A stretch of 5,957 bases of DNA from Candidatus Caldipriscus sp. T1.2 (GTDB lineage: Bacteria; Hydrothermota; Hydrothermia; LBFQ01), in contig LBFQ01000060.1 in assembly GCA_000980735.1 (NCBI GenBank), positions 40,546 to 46,502 of the forward strand, in the 5' to 3' direction. The notes beneath the pieces are model-generated. The model was given only the letters and a program-made list of their open reading frames with translations, made no database searches and was not told where the DNA came from. The position numbers and the translations under genes are program-made. Position 1 is the stretch's first letter, and each line of letters starts with the position of its first letter. Positions 1 to 5,957 of this stretch are shown in pieces.

Positions 1-218
1 CTTTACCAGTTCTTTTCCTCTCTTGCTCAAGCGGGGCGGACGTTAAAAAGCTTGAGAAGAGGATAGAGAAGCTTGAGATAGAGATGAACAGGCTAAGGGG
101 GGAGATAAGCGAGGCGAAGGGGGAAGTCTCAAACGCGGTGGGTAGGGTGAAGGCTCTCGAAAAGAACTACGAGATCCTATACAAAGAGGTTGAGAATCTG
201 AAGAAACAAAAGAAATGA
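1..218 (+). CDS. Coiled-coil lipoprotein, 3' part only (start lies before the window)
   Basis: An open frame enters from the left edge (first full codon at 3) and ends at TGA 216-218, giving 71 visible residues. They begin LPVLFLSCSSGAD, the end of a hydrophobic stretch followed by Cys at codon 24-26, which reads as the h-region and lipobox (F-L-S-C) of a type II signal peptide. The -3 position is Phe rather than the more usual Leu, so lipidation is likely but not certain. After a short linker the rest is highly charged, with heptad-like spacing of Leu/Ile/Val (VKKLEKRIEKLEIEMNRL and onwards to KEVENLKKQKK), predicting one continuous coiled coil to the C-terminus. The mature protein would be about 64 residues, comparable in style to small Lpp-like lipoproteins, but I recognise no specific family. 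Its stop overlaps the next ATG by ATGA, so it is the first visible gene of the operon. It probably sits in the outer or inner membrane facing the periplasm and may act as a spacer or assembly partner of the downstream membrane proteins; that role is inference. Confidence 0.8.
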   Translation, partial: LPVLFLSCSSGADVKKLEKRIEKLEIEMNRLRGEISEAKGEVSNAVGRVKALEKNYEILYKEVENLKKQKK

Positions 219-943
219 ACTTTTGGGATATCCTTGGAATTTGGATAGCGGCCTTTCTTACCCTGGCAATTTTATCTTTGGTAATCAAAGAAAATCCAAT
301 TTATAGGTTTGCGGAGCATATATTCGTGGGGGTTTCCGCGGGTTATGGCTTGGTAAATACCATACAACAGGCTATATGGCCCCAGATAAAGGGGGGGCTT
401 TTGGACGAGAAATACTTAATTTTTAAGCTTGGGGAGATCACCCTATTCGGACAGAAGGTAGCCTTCCTTTCGTGGGGTCAGTTTTCTGTTATCTTGGGAA
501 TAATTTTGGGCTTAATGATCATAACCAAACTTGAGATCTTCGGGTATATACCGGTCGTGAGGGATTTCAGGTGGATAGCCCTCTTCCCCCTCGCTTACAC
601 CATAGGTATATATACGGGTATAAATTTGACCGCAACCTTTCAGGGTTTCATATACCCGCAGATAAGGGCAACATTTTTACCCCTATGGGGGGAAAACTTT
701 TGGCAGGTGTTCTCAAATTGGGTTTTCGTTCTGGGCGTAATAACCTCAATAATGTACTTTTTCTTCTCCACCGAACATAAGGGTATTATGAAACCCATCG
801 TCAGGTTGGGAATAATATTCATAATGTTAGCTTTCGGGGCCTCGTTTGGATATACGGTTATGGGTAGGATCTCGTTGCTCCTTGGTAGGATATACTTCCT
901 ATTTAACCAATGGTTACCGACAATTACGGGCATTTTCGGATAA
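215..943 (+). CDS. Polytopic inner-membrane protein of unknown function (242 aa)
   Basis: I do not recognise a characterised family. The protein is strongly hydrophobic, with about six or seven membrane segments near residues 3-24, 36-54, 83-105, 119-140, 166-184, 197-216 and possibly 219-237. Positive residues cluster in the loops after segments 1, 3 and 5 (KENPIYR, VVRDFR, KGIMKPIVR), which by the positive-inside rule puts those loops in the cytoplasm and the N-terminus outside. A polar-aromatic patch, RFAEHIFVGVSAGYG (31-45), carries Glu34 and His35 inside or next to segment 2 and is the best candidate for a functional site. No transporter, kinase or protease motif is visible. The ATG at 215 overlaps the TGA of the lipoprotein gene (ATGA) and has no clear Shine-Dalgarno, so translation probably depends on coupling. 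Its TAA (941-943) directly abuts the ATG of the protease gene in the same frame. It may be an accessory or anchoring subunit for the neighbouring envelope proteins; this is inferred from context only. Confidence 0.82.
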   Translation: MNFWDILGIWIAAFLTLAILSLVIKENPIYRFAEHIFVGVSAGYGLVNTIQQAIWPQIKGGLLDEKYLIFKLGEITLFGQKVAFLSWGQFSVILGIILGLMIITKLEIFGYIPVVRDFRWIALFPLAYTIGIYTGINLTATFQGFIYPQIRATFLPLWGENFWQVFSNWVFVLGVITSIMYFFFSTEHKGIMKPIVRLGIIFIMLAFGASFGYTVMGRISLLLGRIYFLFNQWLPTITGIFG

Positions 944-3900
944 ATGGTATGGTTTGATGTAGTTTTAAACGGCAAACCTTTTGAAACTTATAAAGTTCAG
1001 ATCCCACCGAGGGTCCCTTACACGGTTTCCTGTGATTCATGCTCGTACCAAGAGGGGATGTCCTTCGGTGTCAGGTACTTGGATATAAGGGTTTATAGGG
1101 ATGGGAGGGTTTACGTAAATTTCCCCGAACCGAAGTTTAAGGGAAGACCATCAAATGATTTTAGGACACACCTCATGCTTGCCGGGGTTTTAAACCCAAA
1201 CCCCAACTGGGTTGATTATGATCCCCCAAAACCCCACTCTTTACCACAAAATCCGTTTTCAAAGGCGGAAGTTTGGATAAAGATCAAGATTACAAAAAGC
1301 GGGATATACGAAATCCCATTCTCCGAACTCTCAAAACTTGGGATAAACATAAACTCGTACCCAAGGAATACCATAAAGATGATCGCCCTACTTGACACCC
1401 TGAGGTCCAACCTTTCCACAACTTTCAATTTCCCTTACGAAATTCCCATATGGATAGACGAGGGGGGACAGAGGATACTATTTTGGGGGGAATCTCAAAA
1501 AGGGTTTAGGGTGCTCGGTGGGAACATCTCTTACTTTGAGAACCCTTACACGGATACGACGTATTATTTTTTGGGTTTGGGTGGGGAAACCGGCAAAAGG
1601 ATAACCATTGTAAATTTCCCCCCGGGACCTTCCGCACAACCCATAAAGTTTTATAGGTTTGAGGAGAATATAAACAATCCGGGAAAGAAGGGTAGGGTTT
1701 GGTTGGGCAGGGAAATGTCAAGGACCGCCTCGGACCCGGACAGGATATATACATATAATTTTAACTTATCCGACATCTTATCTGGCATATCCTTCAAAAC
1801 GAGGGTTGCAAACGGTGAATTTTCCGATACATCCGCCAGGCTATGGGTAAGGATAAACGGACAAATATGCGATTCCGCTTACGTAAGGGTAAGGACCTTC
1901 GCCACCCTAAGCTGTTCCCCTTCCCTTTCCACAAACAACACCTTAGAGTACATCCTAAAGCCCTTCTATGGCTCCCAAACCCTGTACTTAGATTATTACG
2001 AAGTTTCCTATGTTTCAAACGGAAGTTACGGGAACGAGGGGCTTTTCTTTGTGAATTTCTCGGGTAGATTTACCTTGTATTTGAAAGGGGGAAGGCCCGT
2101 TTTTGTTTGGGACATCACAAACCCCTATGAACCCAAGATAATTGAAAGCTACACGTACTCCTCCGGAAACCTTTTTATAAACGATTCCTCAAATGGATGG
2201 GCGAGGATATATCTATCAAACTTTGCCAGAAGGCCCATATCCCTTGAGATTTTGAACATTTCTCAGGATCTTTATTCCCTATCCGCCGATTACGTCGCCG
2301 TAGGATCAAGGGAATTTTCGGGTACCTTTAGGAGATTGTTGGAATTTAGATCGGGGAAAACCCCCATATTTAACGGCTCAAGGTGGGAGTATTCTAACGT
2401 CTCCACCGCCTGGGCGAACATAGAGGATATATACACCCAGTTTTCCCTTGGAAATCCCGATCCCGTTGCAATAAGGAACTTTTTGTATAACATCTATTTG
2501 AGGGATCCAAGTAAGCCAAAGTATGTAGTTCTCGTTGGGGATGGGAATTACGATTATAAAAACTTCTCGGGTTCCGCCTTCCCAAAGCAGGTCCCACCTT
2601 ACTACCCGATAGACTCAAGCCTTTCTGTGAATCTTGATAACTTCGGCGCATACGACGACTTTTATGGGGACTTTGACGGGGACGGATACTCCGACATAGC
2701 CCTCGGTAGGATACCCATAAGGGATAACACGGAGCTCTCCGAGTACATCGAAAAAGTCATAGATTACGAAAACCTTAAAAACGATGGGATATGGAGGTAT
2801 AACGTTTTACTCGTTGCGGATGATGAAAAGTCCGAAAGTCCCACATCCTGCGAAATCTTCCACACATACGATGTGCTATACACCGTCAGGTCCGTAATCT
2901 CCCCCCGAATAAACACCATACCATTTTTGCTTCAGAAGTATCCCCTTGAGGGTTCCGTAAAACCATCCGCAACATCCGATCTGATAAAAATTTTAAATTC
3001 CGGCGTTCTCATGGTTAGCTTCTTCATACACGGAAACCCGGTACAGATGGCGCACGAAAGACTTTTAACCCTGAGTGATGTAGGTAAAATAAACACTAAG
3101 GGTAGGGAGAGCTTTATAACCGTCCTATCGTGCAAGGTGGGAGCTTACGATAGGACGGATCCGGTACACGTCCTCGGTGAAGAGCTTATGCTGAAAAGGA
3201 ACAGGGGTATAGCGGTTTTATCCACAACAGCCTTAGCCTTTGCGGGAAGCAACGCCCTTTACGCCAGGGCTATGTATAATTATCTATCAAATTACGGAAA
3301 AGCACCTTTGGGGTACATTTCCTTAGTCGGCAAGAACGATAGATACTATGTTTTACTTGGGGATCCCGCAATTATGCTAAAGCTTCCCGACAGTTTGGCT
3401 CCCGTCTCTTCCGACACCCTCAAAAGGGGCGCCAAAAATTGGGCTTACGTCCCTAAGGGTAAACTCGGGGTTTTTGATATTCCCGAATGGGATACTGTTT
3501 CTTTCAATTGCCTCCCGATAAGATACCCATACGCCAAAGGTAGGGCTCCCTTATTTTATGGTGATGTTCCCGGGGATACGGTTAGATTCTGGGTCCCTCT
3601 TAGGGGGCTTTTAACATCCTCGGATACACCAACACAAAAGGCTTTATTAAATTGGTGGGATGGCGATAGGGGTTATTCCGCCCTATATCCCATATCTAAG
3701 ATGGATTCAAGCGTAGGATACTCCAAACCTAAGGTCTATGGGTATTATGGCGATATTCCCCTTGAAAACGGTATGTTCTTGCCTTCAAGGGTTAGGTTGA
3801 AATTCCTATTTGAAAGCAAGGAAGGCTTTGATATTAGGACATCCGGGGATAACGCTTCGCCTCCCAGGATCCTAATAGATAATCTAAGGAGCGAAATTTT

Positions 3901-4333
3901 GGAAGTTAAAATTCTGAACGATACCTTAGCGGAAGCCTATTATGATCTTGATTTTTCTTCTTCTCCCGGAAAACACAGGTTGGGCGTCTCAATAACATCC
4001 GCAAAGGGGGTTAGGGGTTATAACGTTTGGGATTTGGAGTTTTCGGGTGATAGCCTAAAAATCTTGGATCTATTGGCATACCCGAATCCTTACAGGAACG
4101 GGCAATTCTATATAGCATTCAACCTAACCAAGAGGGCGGAAGTAAGCATAAAGATATACACGCCTACAGGTTTGATCGTTGATGAGATAAAGAGGACGTT
4201 GAAGCCTGGCTTTAACTCCGTTGAGATAAGCACCGCATACCGCCTTGCAAACGGGATATACGTGGCGGTTGTGGACGCGAGGTCAGGTAAGGAAAAGGTA
4301 AAGGCCTTTACTAGGTTCGTAATAATGAGATGA
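944..4333 (+). CDS. C25 (gingipain/PorU-like) cysteine protease with C-terminal sorting-type domain, 1129 aa
   Basis: This is a large clan CD cysteine peptidase. Residues 1-440 are beta-rich and include WIKIKITKSGIYEIPFSEL (111-129), a segment typical of PorU-like proteins. The C25 domain spans about 449-808: VVLVGDGNYDY (528-538), the acidic DFDGDGYSDIALGRIP (576-591), FIHG with catalytic His696, LSC with catalytic Cys730 (34 residues apart, close to the spacing in gingipains), and LLGDP (804-808). Residues about 940-1035 look Ig-like (GDNASPPRILIDN). The end (about 1043-1129) starts with YPNP (1046-1049) and fits a type IX sorting domain or FlgD-like Ig fold. Total length is close to PorU, the sortase of type IX secretion, but a secreted cargo protease is equally possible; no porV follows. 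Oddly, the N-terminus (MVWFDVVLNGK) lacks a signal peptide. Other upstream frames offer none, and the same frame upstream is closed by the abutting TAA 941-943. A CxxC (Cys30/Cys33) and further cysteines would suit an extracytoplasmic protein. The ATG at 944 is chosen because the beta-strand-like sequence begins at once. Confidence 0.88.
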   Translation: MVWFDVVLNGKPFETYKVQIPPRVPYTVSCDSCSYQEGMSFGVRYLDIRVYRDGRVYVNFPEPKFKGRPSNDFRTHLMLAGVLNPNPNWVDYDPPKPHSLPQNPFSKAEVWIKIKITKSGIYEIPFSELSKLGININSYPRNTIKMIALLDTLRSNLSTTFNFPYEIPIWIDEGGQRILFWGESQKGFRVLGGNISYFENPYTDTTYYFLGLGGETGKRITIVNFPPGPSAQPIKFYRFEENINNPGKKGRVWLGREMSRTASDPDRIYTYNFNLSDILSGISFKTRVANGEFSDTSARLWVRINGQICDSAYVRVRTFATLSCSPSLSTNNTLEYILKPFYGSQTLYLDYYEVSYVSNGSYGNEGLFFVNFSGRFTLYLKGGRPVFVWDITNPYEPKIIESYTYSSGNLFINDSSNGWARIYLSNFARRPISLEILNISQDLYSLSADYVAVGSREFSGTFRRLLEFRSGKTPIFNGSRWEYSNVSTAWANIEDIYTQFSLGNPDPVAIRNFLYNIYLRDPSKPKYVVLVGDGNYDYKNFSGSAFPKQVPPYYPIDSSLSVNLDNFGAYDDFYGDFDGDGYSDIALGRIPIRDNTELSEYIEKVIDYENLKNDGIWRYNVLLVADDEKSESPTSCEIFHTYDVLYTVRSVISPRINTIPFLLQKYPLEGSVKPSATSDLIKILNSGVLMVSFFIHGNPVQMAHERLLTLSDVGKINTKGRESFITVLSCKVGAYDRTDPVHVLGEELMLKRNRGIAVLSTTALAFAGSNALYARAMYNYLSNYGKAPLGYISLVGKNDRYYVLLGDPAIMLKLPDSLAPVSSDTLKRGAKNWAYVPKGKLGVFDIPEWDTVSFNCLPIRYPYAKGRAPLFYGDVPGDTVRFWVPLRGLLTSSDTPTQKALLNWWDGDRGYSALYPISKMDSSVGYSKPKVYGYYGDIPLENGMFLPSRVRLKFLFESKEGFDIRTSGDNASPPRILIDNLRSEILEVKILNDTLAEAYYDLDFSSSPGKHRLGVSITSAKGVRGYNVWDLEFSGDSLKILDLLAYPNPYRNGQFYIAFNLTKRAEVSIKIYTPTGLIVDEIKRTLKPGFNSVEISTAYRLANGIYVAVVDARSGKEKVKAFTRFVIMR

Positions 4334-5001
4334 AAACCTGGAAGGTCTCCTTTGCCTTCTTCGTTTTATCCGCTATGGCAATATCACCCTATATGAGGAG
4401 CTTGAGCGAGAACTATATATATTGGTTGGGGTTTTTTGTTTATCTTTTTGCGGGAATTTTAACTTTCGTTGAGGGGAGGTATTTTGAGAGGTTTTGGGCT
4501 TTGGGCTTTTTCTCCCTATCCCTATATTCCGCCATAAACTCCCTTGAGATTCCTCTATCCTTCTACTACTTGGGGGACTTTCTATACTTCTTGGCTTACA
4601 TACTCCTTATGGTAGGAACGTTTTCTTACCTATGGAAGGAGGGGTATAGAACCTATCCGATTTTGATGGTAATTTTGCTCCTTATTTCCCCCCTCTTATC
4701 CTATGCCCTCGTTAACTTTTCCGAAGTGGATCCAACGAAGAGGCTCTCTATGTTTTTCAACTTTGAATATGTTATCCTTGGGATTCTGAATATCCTCTTC
4801 ACCTTGCCACCAGCAACCCTTGATAGGGCATGGTTAATTCGTCTGTTGGCTTTTGGGATACACGGCGTATCCGAAATTTGGTTTATCCTTTGGTTAATTT
4901 ACGGATTTACGCCGACGGATGTATCAATAATCTGGCTAACACCCCTTATTATTGCCATACTAACCCAAAGGGCGGATGTGAAAATGTATTACAGAACTTA
5001 A
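4330..5001 (+). CDS. Polytopic membrane protein of unknown function (223 aa)
   Basis: I recognise no characterised family. The protein is almost entirely hydrophobic, with about seven or eight candidate membrane segments near residues 5-21, 29-48, 54-70, 78-100, 109-130, 142-158, 168-190 and 198-212. It ends in a short basic tail (QRADVKMYYRT) likely to be cytoplasmic. Loops are short and no catalytic motif stands out. The overall 7-8 TM layout resembles the sensory membrane modules fused to signalling proteins in other bacteria, but no kinase, cyclase or other effector domain is attached, so that comparison is weak. The ATG overlaps the TGA of the protease gene as ATGA (4330-4333), with no clear ribosome binding site, which makes it the last gene of the coupled operon. 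Its TAA stop (4999-5001) overlaps the stop of the opposing gene. A role in anchoring, exporting or processing the C25 protein is plausible from position alone. Confidence 0.8.
   Translation: MKTWKVSFAFFVLSAMAISPYMRSLSENYIYWLGFFVYLFAGILTFVEGRYFERFWALGFFSLSLYSAINSLEIPLSFYYLGDFLYFLAYILLMVGTFSYLWKEGYRTYPILMVILLLISPLLSYALVNFSEVDPTKRLSMFFNFEYVILGILNILFTLPPATLDRAWLIRLLAFGIHGVSEIWFILWLIYGFTPTDVSIIWLTPLIIAILTQRADVKMYYRT
4998..5001. other. Shared palindromic stop: TTAA terminates two convergent genes
   Basis: Bases 4999-5001 read TAA on the + strand and end the 223-residue membrane protein. Bases 5000-4998 read TAA on the - strand and end the repeat protein. The two genes therefore overlap by exactly four bases, and there is no room between them for a conventional terminator. 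Confidence 0.9.
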
Positions 5002-5582
5002 CGTTTCCGCTTGTATTCCCCTAACCCCACCTTTACGTTCCCAATATTACCCTCATCCTCAACTTCGCCTATCCCCACATAAACCTCCCCTATCTCCCCT
5101 TTGTTTGAAACCTCTCCTATCCCCAATTTCACCTTACCTATTTTTCCGTAATTTTCCACCTCACCCACACCCAGATCCAAACCCTCTATGTACCCCCTAT
5201 TCTCCACCTCCCCAACCCCTAATTTCATCTCCGAGACATTCCCCCTGTTCAAAATCTTACCCACCTCCACGCTTAAAACCCCAATCTCCACACCCTCCGA
5301 TATCTCAACCTCGTAAGTCTTACCCTTCAAGGACACCTCCCCCTTACTTTCGGATATTATTACCTTTTCCTTTTCTTTCTTCCACCTTCCGAACTTGAGA
5401 CCCAAGAGCAAGGACATAGGTAGGCTGATCAGAAGCACAGCTATGGCAAAAATTAGGGCAAAGGGAAGGGATATTATTGCGAGCAAAACCGAAAACAGGA
5501 CTATGATGGGAACGAGCAACAGAGCAAGTAAAAACCATATCGGGGAGGTGAGGAGGACCAAAAACTTAAGAAAGGTTTTCAT
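4998..5582 (-). CDS. Membrane-anchored 16-residue-repeat protein, predicted beta-solenoid (194 aa)
   Basis: The protein has two parts. Residues 1-65 are a nearly unbroken hydrophobic stretch (Leu/Ile/Val/Phe, with Pro at 15, 25, 40 and 55), enough for two or three membrane passes, ending at the basic GRWKKEKEK (65-73). From about 103 to the end there are five full 16-residue repeats and a partial sixth, with consensus (V/L)x(L/V)G(V/I)GEVxNxGxIxx. Evenly spaced Gly, Val/Ile and Asn/Glu in such short units suggest one beta-solenoid rung per repeat, as in right-handed beta-helices and bactofilin-like polymers, although I see no true bactofilin signature. The C-terminus is basic (YKRKR). The positive residues after the hydrophobic block suggest the repeat region is cytoplasmic. 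The start at 5582 is supported by the signal-like MKTFLKFLVLL. No Shine-Dalgarno is visible, but a TAAAAT hexamer lies 7 bases upstream. It converges on the operon and is divergent from the gene at 5702. A cytoskeletal or scaffold role is speculation. Confidence 0.82.
   Translation of the reverse strand: MKTFLKFLVLLTSPIWFLLALLLVPIIVLFSVLLAIISLPFALIFAIAVLLISLPMSLLLGLKFGRWKKEKEKVIISESKGEVSLKGKTYEVEISEGVEIGVLSVEVGKILNRGNVSEMKLGVGEVENRGYIEGLDLGVGEVENYGKIGKVKLGIGEVSNKGEIGEVYVGIGEVEDEGNIGNVKVGLGEYKRKR
5001..5276 (-). repeat. Tandem 48-bp coding repeats (5 full units plus a partial sixth)
   Basis: Within the - strand gene the units encode residues 103-118, 119-134, 135-150, 151-166 and 167-182 (5037-5276), and then a 12-residue partial unit to the end of the protein (5001-5036). 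Examples are LDLGVGEVENYGKIGK and VKLGIGEVSNKGEIGE. The first unit (LSVEVGKILNRGNVSE) is the most divergent. The units have the same length but differ at many bases, so the protein pattern is conserved better than the DNA, which argues for old duplication under selection for structure. The + strand here is very poor in G, because the coding strand is rich in G and A. Confidence 0.85.
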
Positions 5583-5589
5583 ATTAGGA

Positions 5590-5595
5590 ATTTTA
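5590..5595 (-). promoter_or_regulatory. Possible -10 element for the repeat-protein gene
   Basis: On the - strand a TAAAAT hexamer (5 of 6 matches to TATAAT) ends 7 bases before the ATG at 5582. No good -35 is seen at the usual distance, and no Shine-Dalgarno lies between it and the start. If it is real, transcription would begin at or next to the ATG, giving a leaderless message. The region is AT-rich, so a chance match is possible. Confidence 0.3.
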
Positions 5596-5686
5596 AGGTT
5601 GGTAATTAGGCTATTCTCCTTCGGTGCGGGCTGGGGGTGTTAAAAATTGCGCTTTCAGGTAAAGGGTATCAGATGGGAATTAAACA

Positions 5687-5692
5687 CATAAT
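5687..5692 (+). promoter_or_regulatory. Possible -10 element for the secreted repeat-protein gene
   Basis: CATAAT (5 of 6 matches to TATAAT) ends 9 bases before the ATG at 5702. That places the expected transcription start almost on the start codon. TTGCGC at 5647-5652 is the only -35-like word nearby, but it lies too far upstream of this hexamer for a standard spacer, so the promoter is weakly supported. No Shine-Dalgarno precedes the ATG. Confidence 0.3.
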
Positions 5693-5701
5693 ATCATTCG
5701 T

Positions 5702-5957
5702 ATGAAAAGGGTAATTTTGGTTCTTTCAGGCTTTTTTGCTTTGGGTTTTTGGTCTGAGGTTTTTGCGGAAAGTTTTGGATGTCCTTATTTTTCGCCTAAT
5801 CCAATGTCAGTTAAATCCTTCGCTAAGACTTATGGGGGAACGAGTTGGGATGAAGTTTCTTCCGTTCAACGGACATCGGACGGTGGATATATCCTGGCGG
5901 GTTATACAAATTCCTTCGGTGCGGGTAGTTATGATATTTTCCTCATCAAGACTGATG
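5702..5957 (+). CDS. Secreted 'DGGYILAGYT' repeat protein, 5' part only (runs off the window)
   Basis: The frame opens at ATG 5702 and is still open at the right edge, showing 85 residues. Residues 1-22 form a classical signal peptide: MKR, then a hydrophobic core (VILVLSGFFALGF), with a plausible cleavage after VFA (20-22). A short linker leads to one repeat, SFAKTYGGTSWDEVSSV followed by DGGYILAGYTNSFGAGSYD and then IFLIKTD. This YGG...DGGYI.AGYT.S.G.G..D..LIK pattern is familiar from large secreted proteins of candidate thermophile phyla and is related in style to beta-propeller (SBBP-like) repeats, which usually occur as many tandem copies. The full protein is therefore probably several hundred residues long, perhaps with its own C-terminal sorting domain, which would make it a possible cargo of the same export route as the C25 protein. 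That link is inference. The start has no Shine-Dalgarno but has a CATAAT hexamer close upstream. Confidence 0.82.
   Translation, partial: MKRVILVLSGFFALGFWSEVFAESFGCPYFSPNPMSVKSFAKTYGGTSWDEVSSVQRTSDGGYILAGYTNSFGAGSYDIFLIKTD

Noticed and set aside
43..288. Serine/proline-rich open frame on the - strand
   Set aside because: It is antisense to the coiled-coil lipoprotein and the next gene's start; its composition is a by-product of the charged helix codons opposite.
640..975. 111-residue open frame on the - strand
   Set aside because: It lies wholly across the membrane-protein gene and its junction, has no recognisable domain or start signal, and is best read as a shadow.
4971..5010. Possible hairpin GCGGA...TCCGC as a terminator at the convergent junction
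   Set aside because: The stem is only five base pairs around a loop of roughly 30 bases, with no T-run after it.
5015..5110. G-run clusters on the - strand as a G-quadruplex
   Set aside because: Runs of GGGG occur but not four within short loops. They follow from GGG/GGA/GAG codons of the repeat protein.
5001..5276. CRISPR array
   Set aside because: The periodicity is a 48-base coding repeat with gradual divergence, an open frame throughout, and no alternation of constant repeats with unique spacers.
5105..5398. Proline-rich open frame on the + strand
   Set aside because: It is antisense to the Gly/Glu-rich repeat gene on the - strand. Its Pro/Ser content is just the complement of Gly/Glu codons, and it has no start signal.

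Overview
The window looks like a piece of a thermophilic, diderm bacterial chromosome, most likely from an FCB-affiliated or WOR-3/Hydrothermae-like candidate lineage. The evidence for this is the heavy use of AGG for Arg and ATA for Ile, a secreted gingipain-family protein ending in a 'YPNP' sorting-type C-terminal domain, and the start of a secreted 'YGG...DGGYILAGYT' repeat protein. The phylum is an inference; no RNA gene or other phylogenetic marker is present. Almost every base is coding. I see no tRNA, rRNA, CRISPR array, insertion sequence or convincing terminator.

Positions 1-5001 (+ strand) form one very compact operon. It holds the 3' end of a small coiled-coil lipoprotein gene, a 242-residue polytopic membrane protein, an 1129-residue C25 (gingipain/PorU-like) protease, and a 223-residue polytopic membrane protein. 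The junctions are ATGA (215-218), TAA directly followed by ATG (941-946) and ATGA (4330-4333), so every pair touches or overlaps. This points to translational coupling and perhaps to a common envelope complex: a periplasm-facing lipoprotein, two integral membrane proteins and a large surface protease. The protease as read has no signal peptide of its own, although its family is exported. Its ATG sits in the same frame as, and immediately after, the stop of the membrane protein. This is the most puzzling point in the window.

Positions 4998-5582 (- strand) encode a 194-residue protein that converges on the operon. It has a long hydrophobic N-terminus followed by five full 16-residue Gly/Val/Glu repeats plus a partial sixth, predicted to form a membrane-anchored beta-solenoid. 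The two convergent genes share a palindromic TTAA as their stop codons.

Positions 5583-5701 are a short divergent intergenic region. Each flanking start codon has a TATAAT-like hexamer 7-9 bases upstream and no Shine-Dalgarno sequence, which would fit leaderless transcripts. From 5702 to the window end runs the start of a secreted repeat protein with a clear signal peptide. A 14-base word from its repeat recurs, in a similar coding sense, in the intergenic region.
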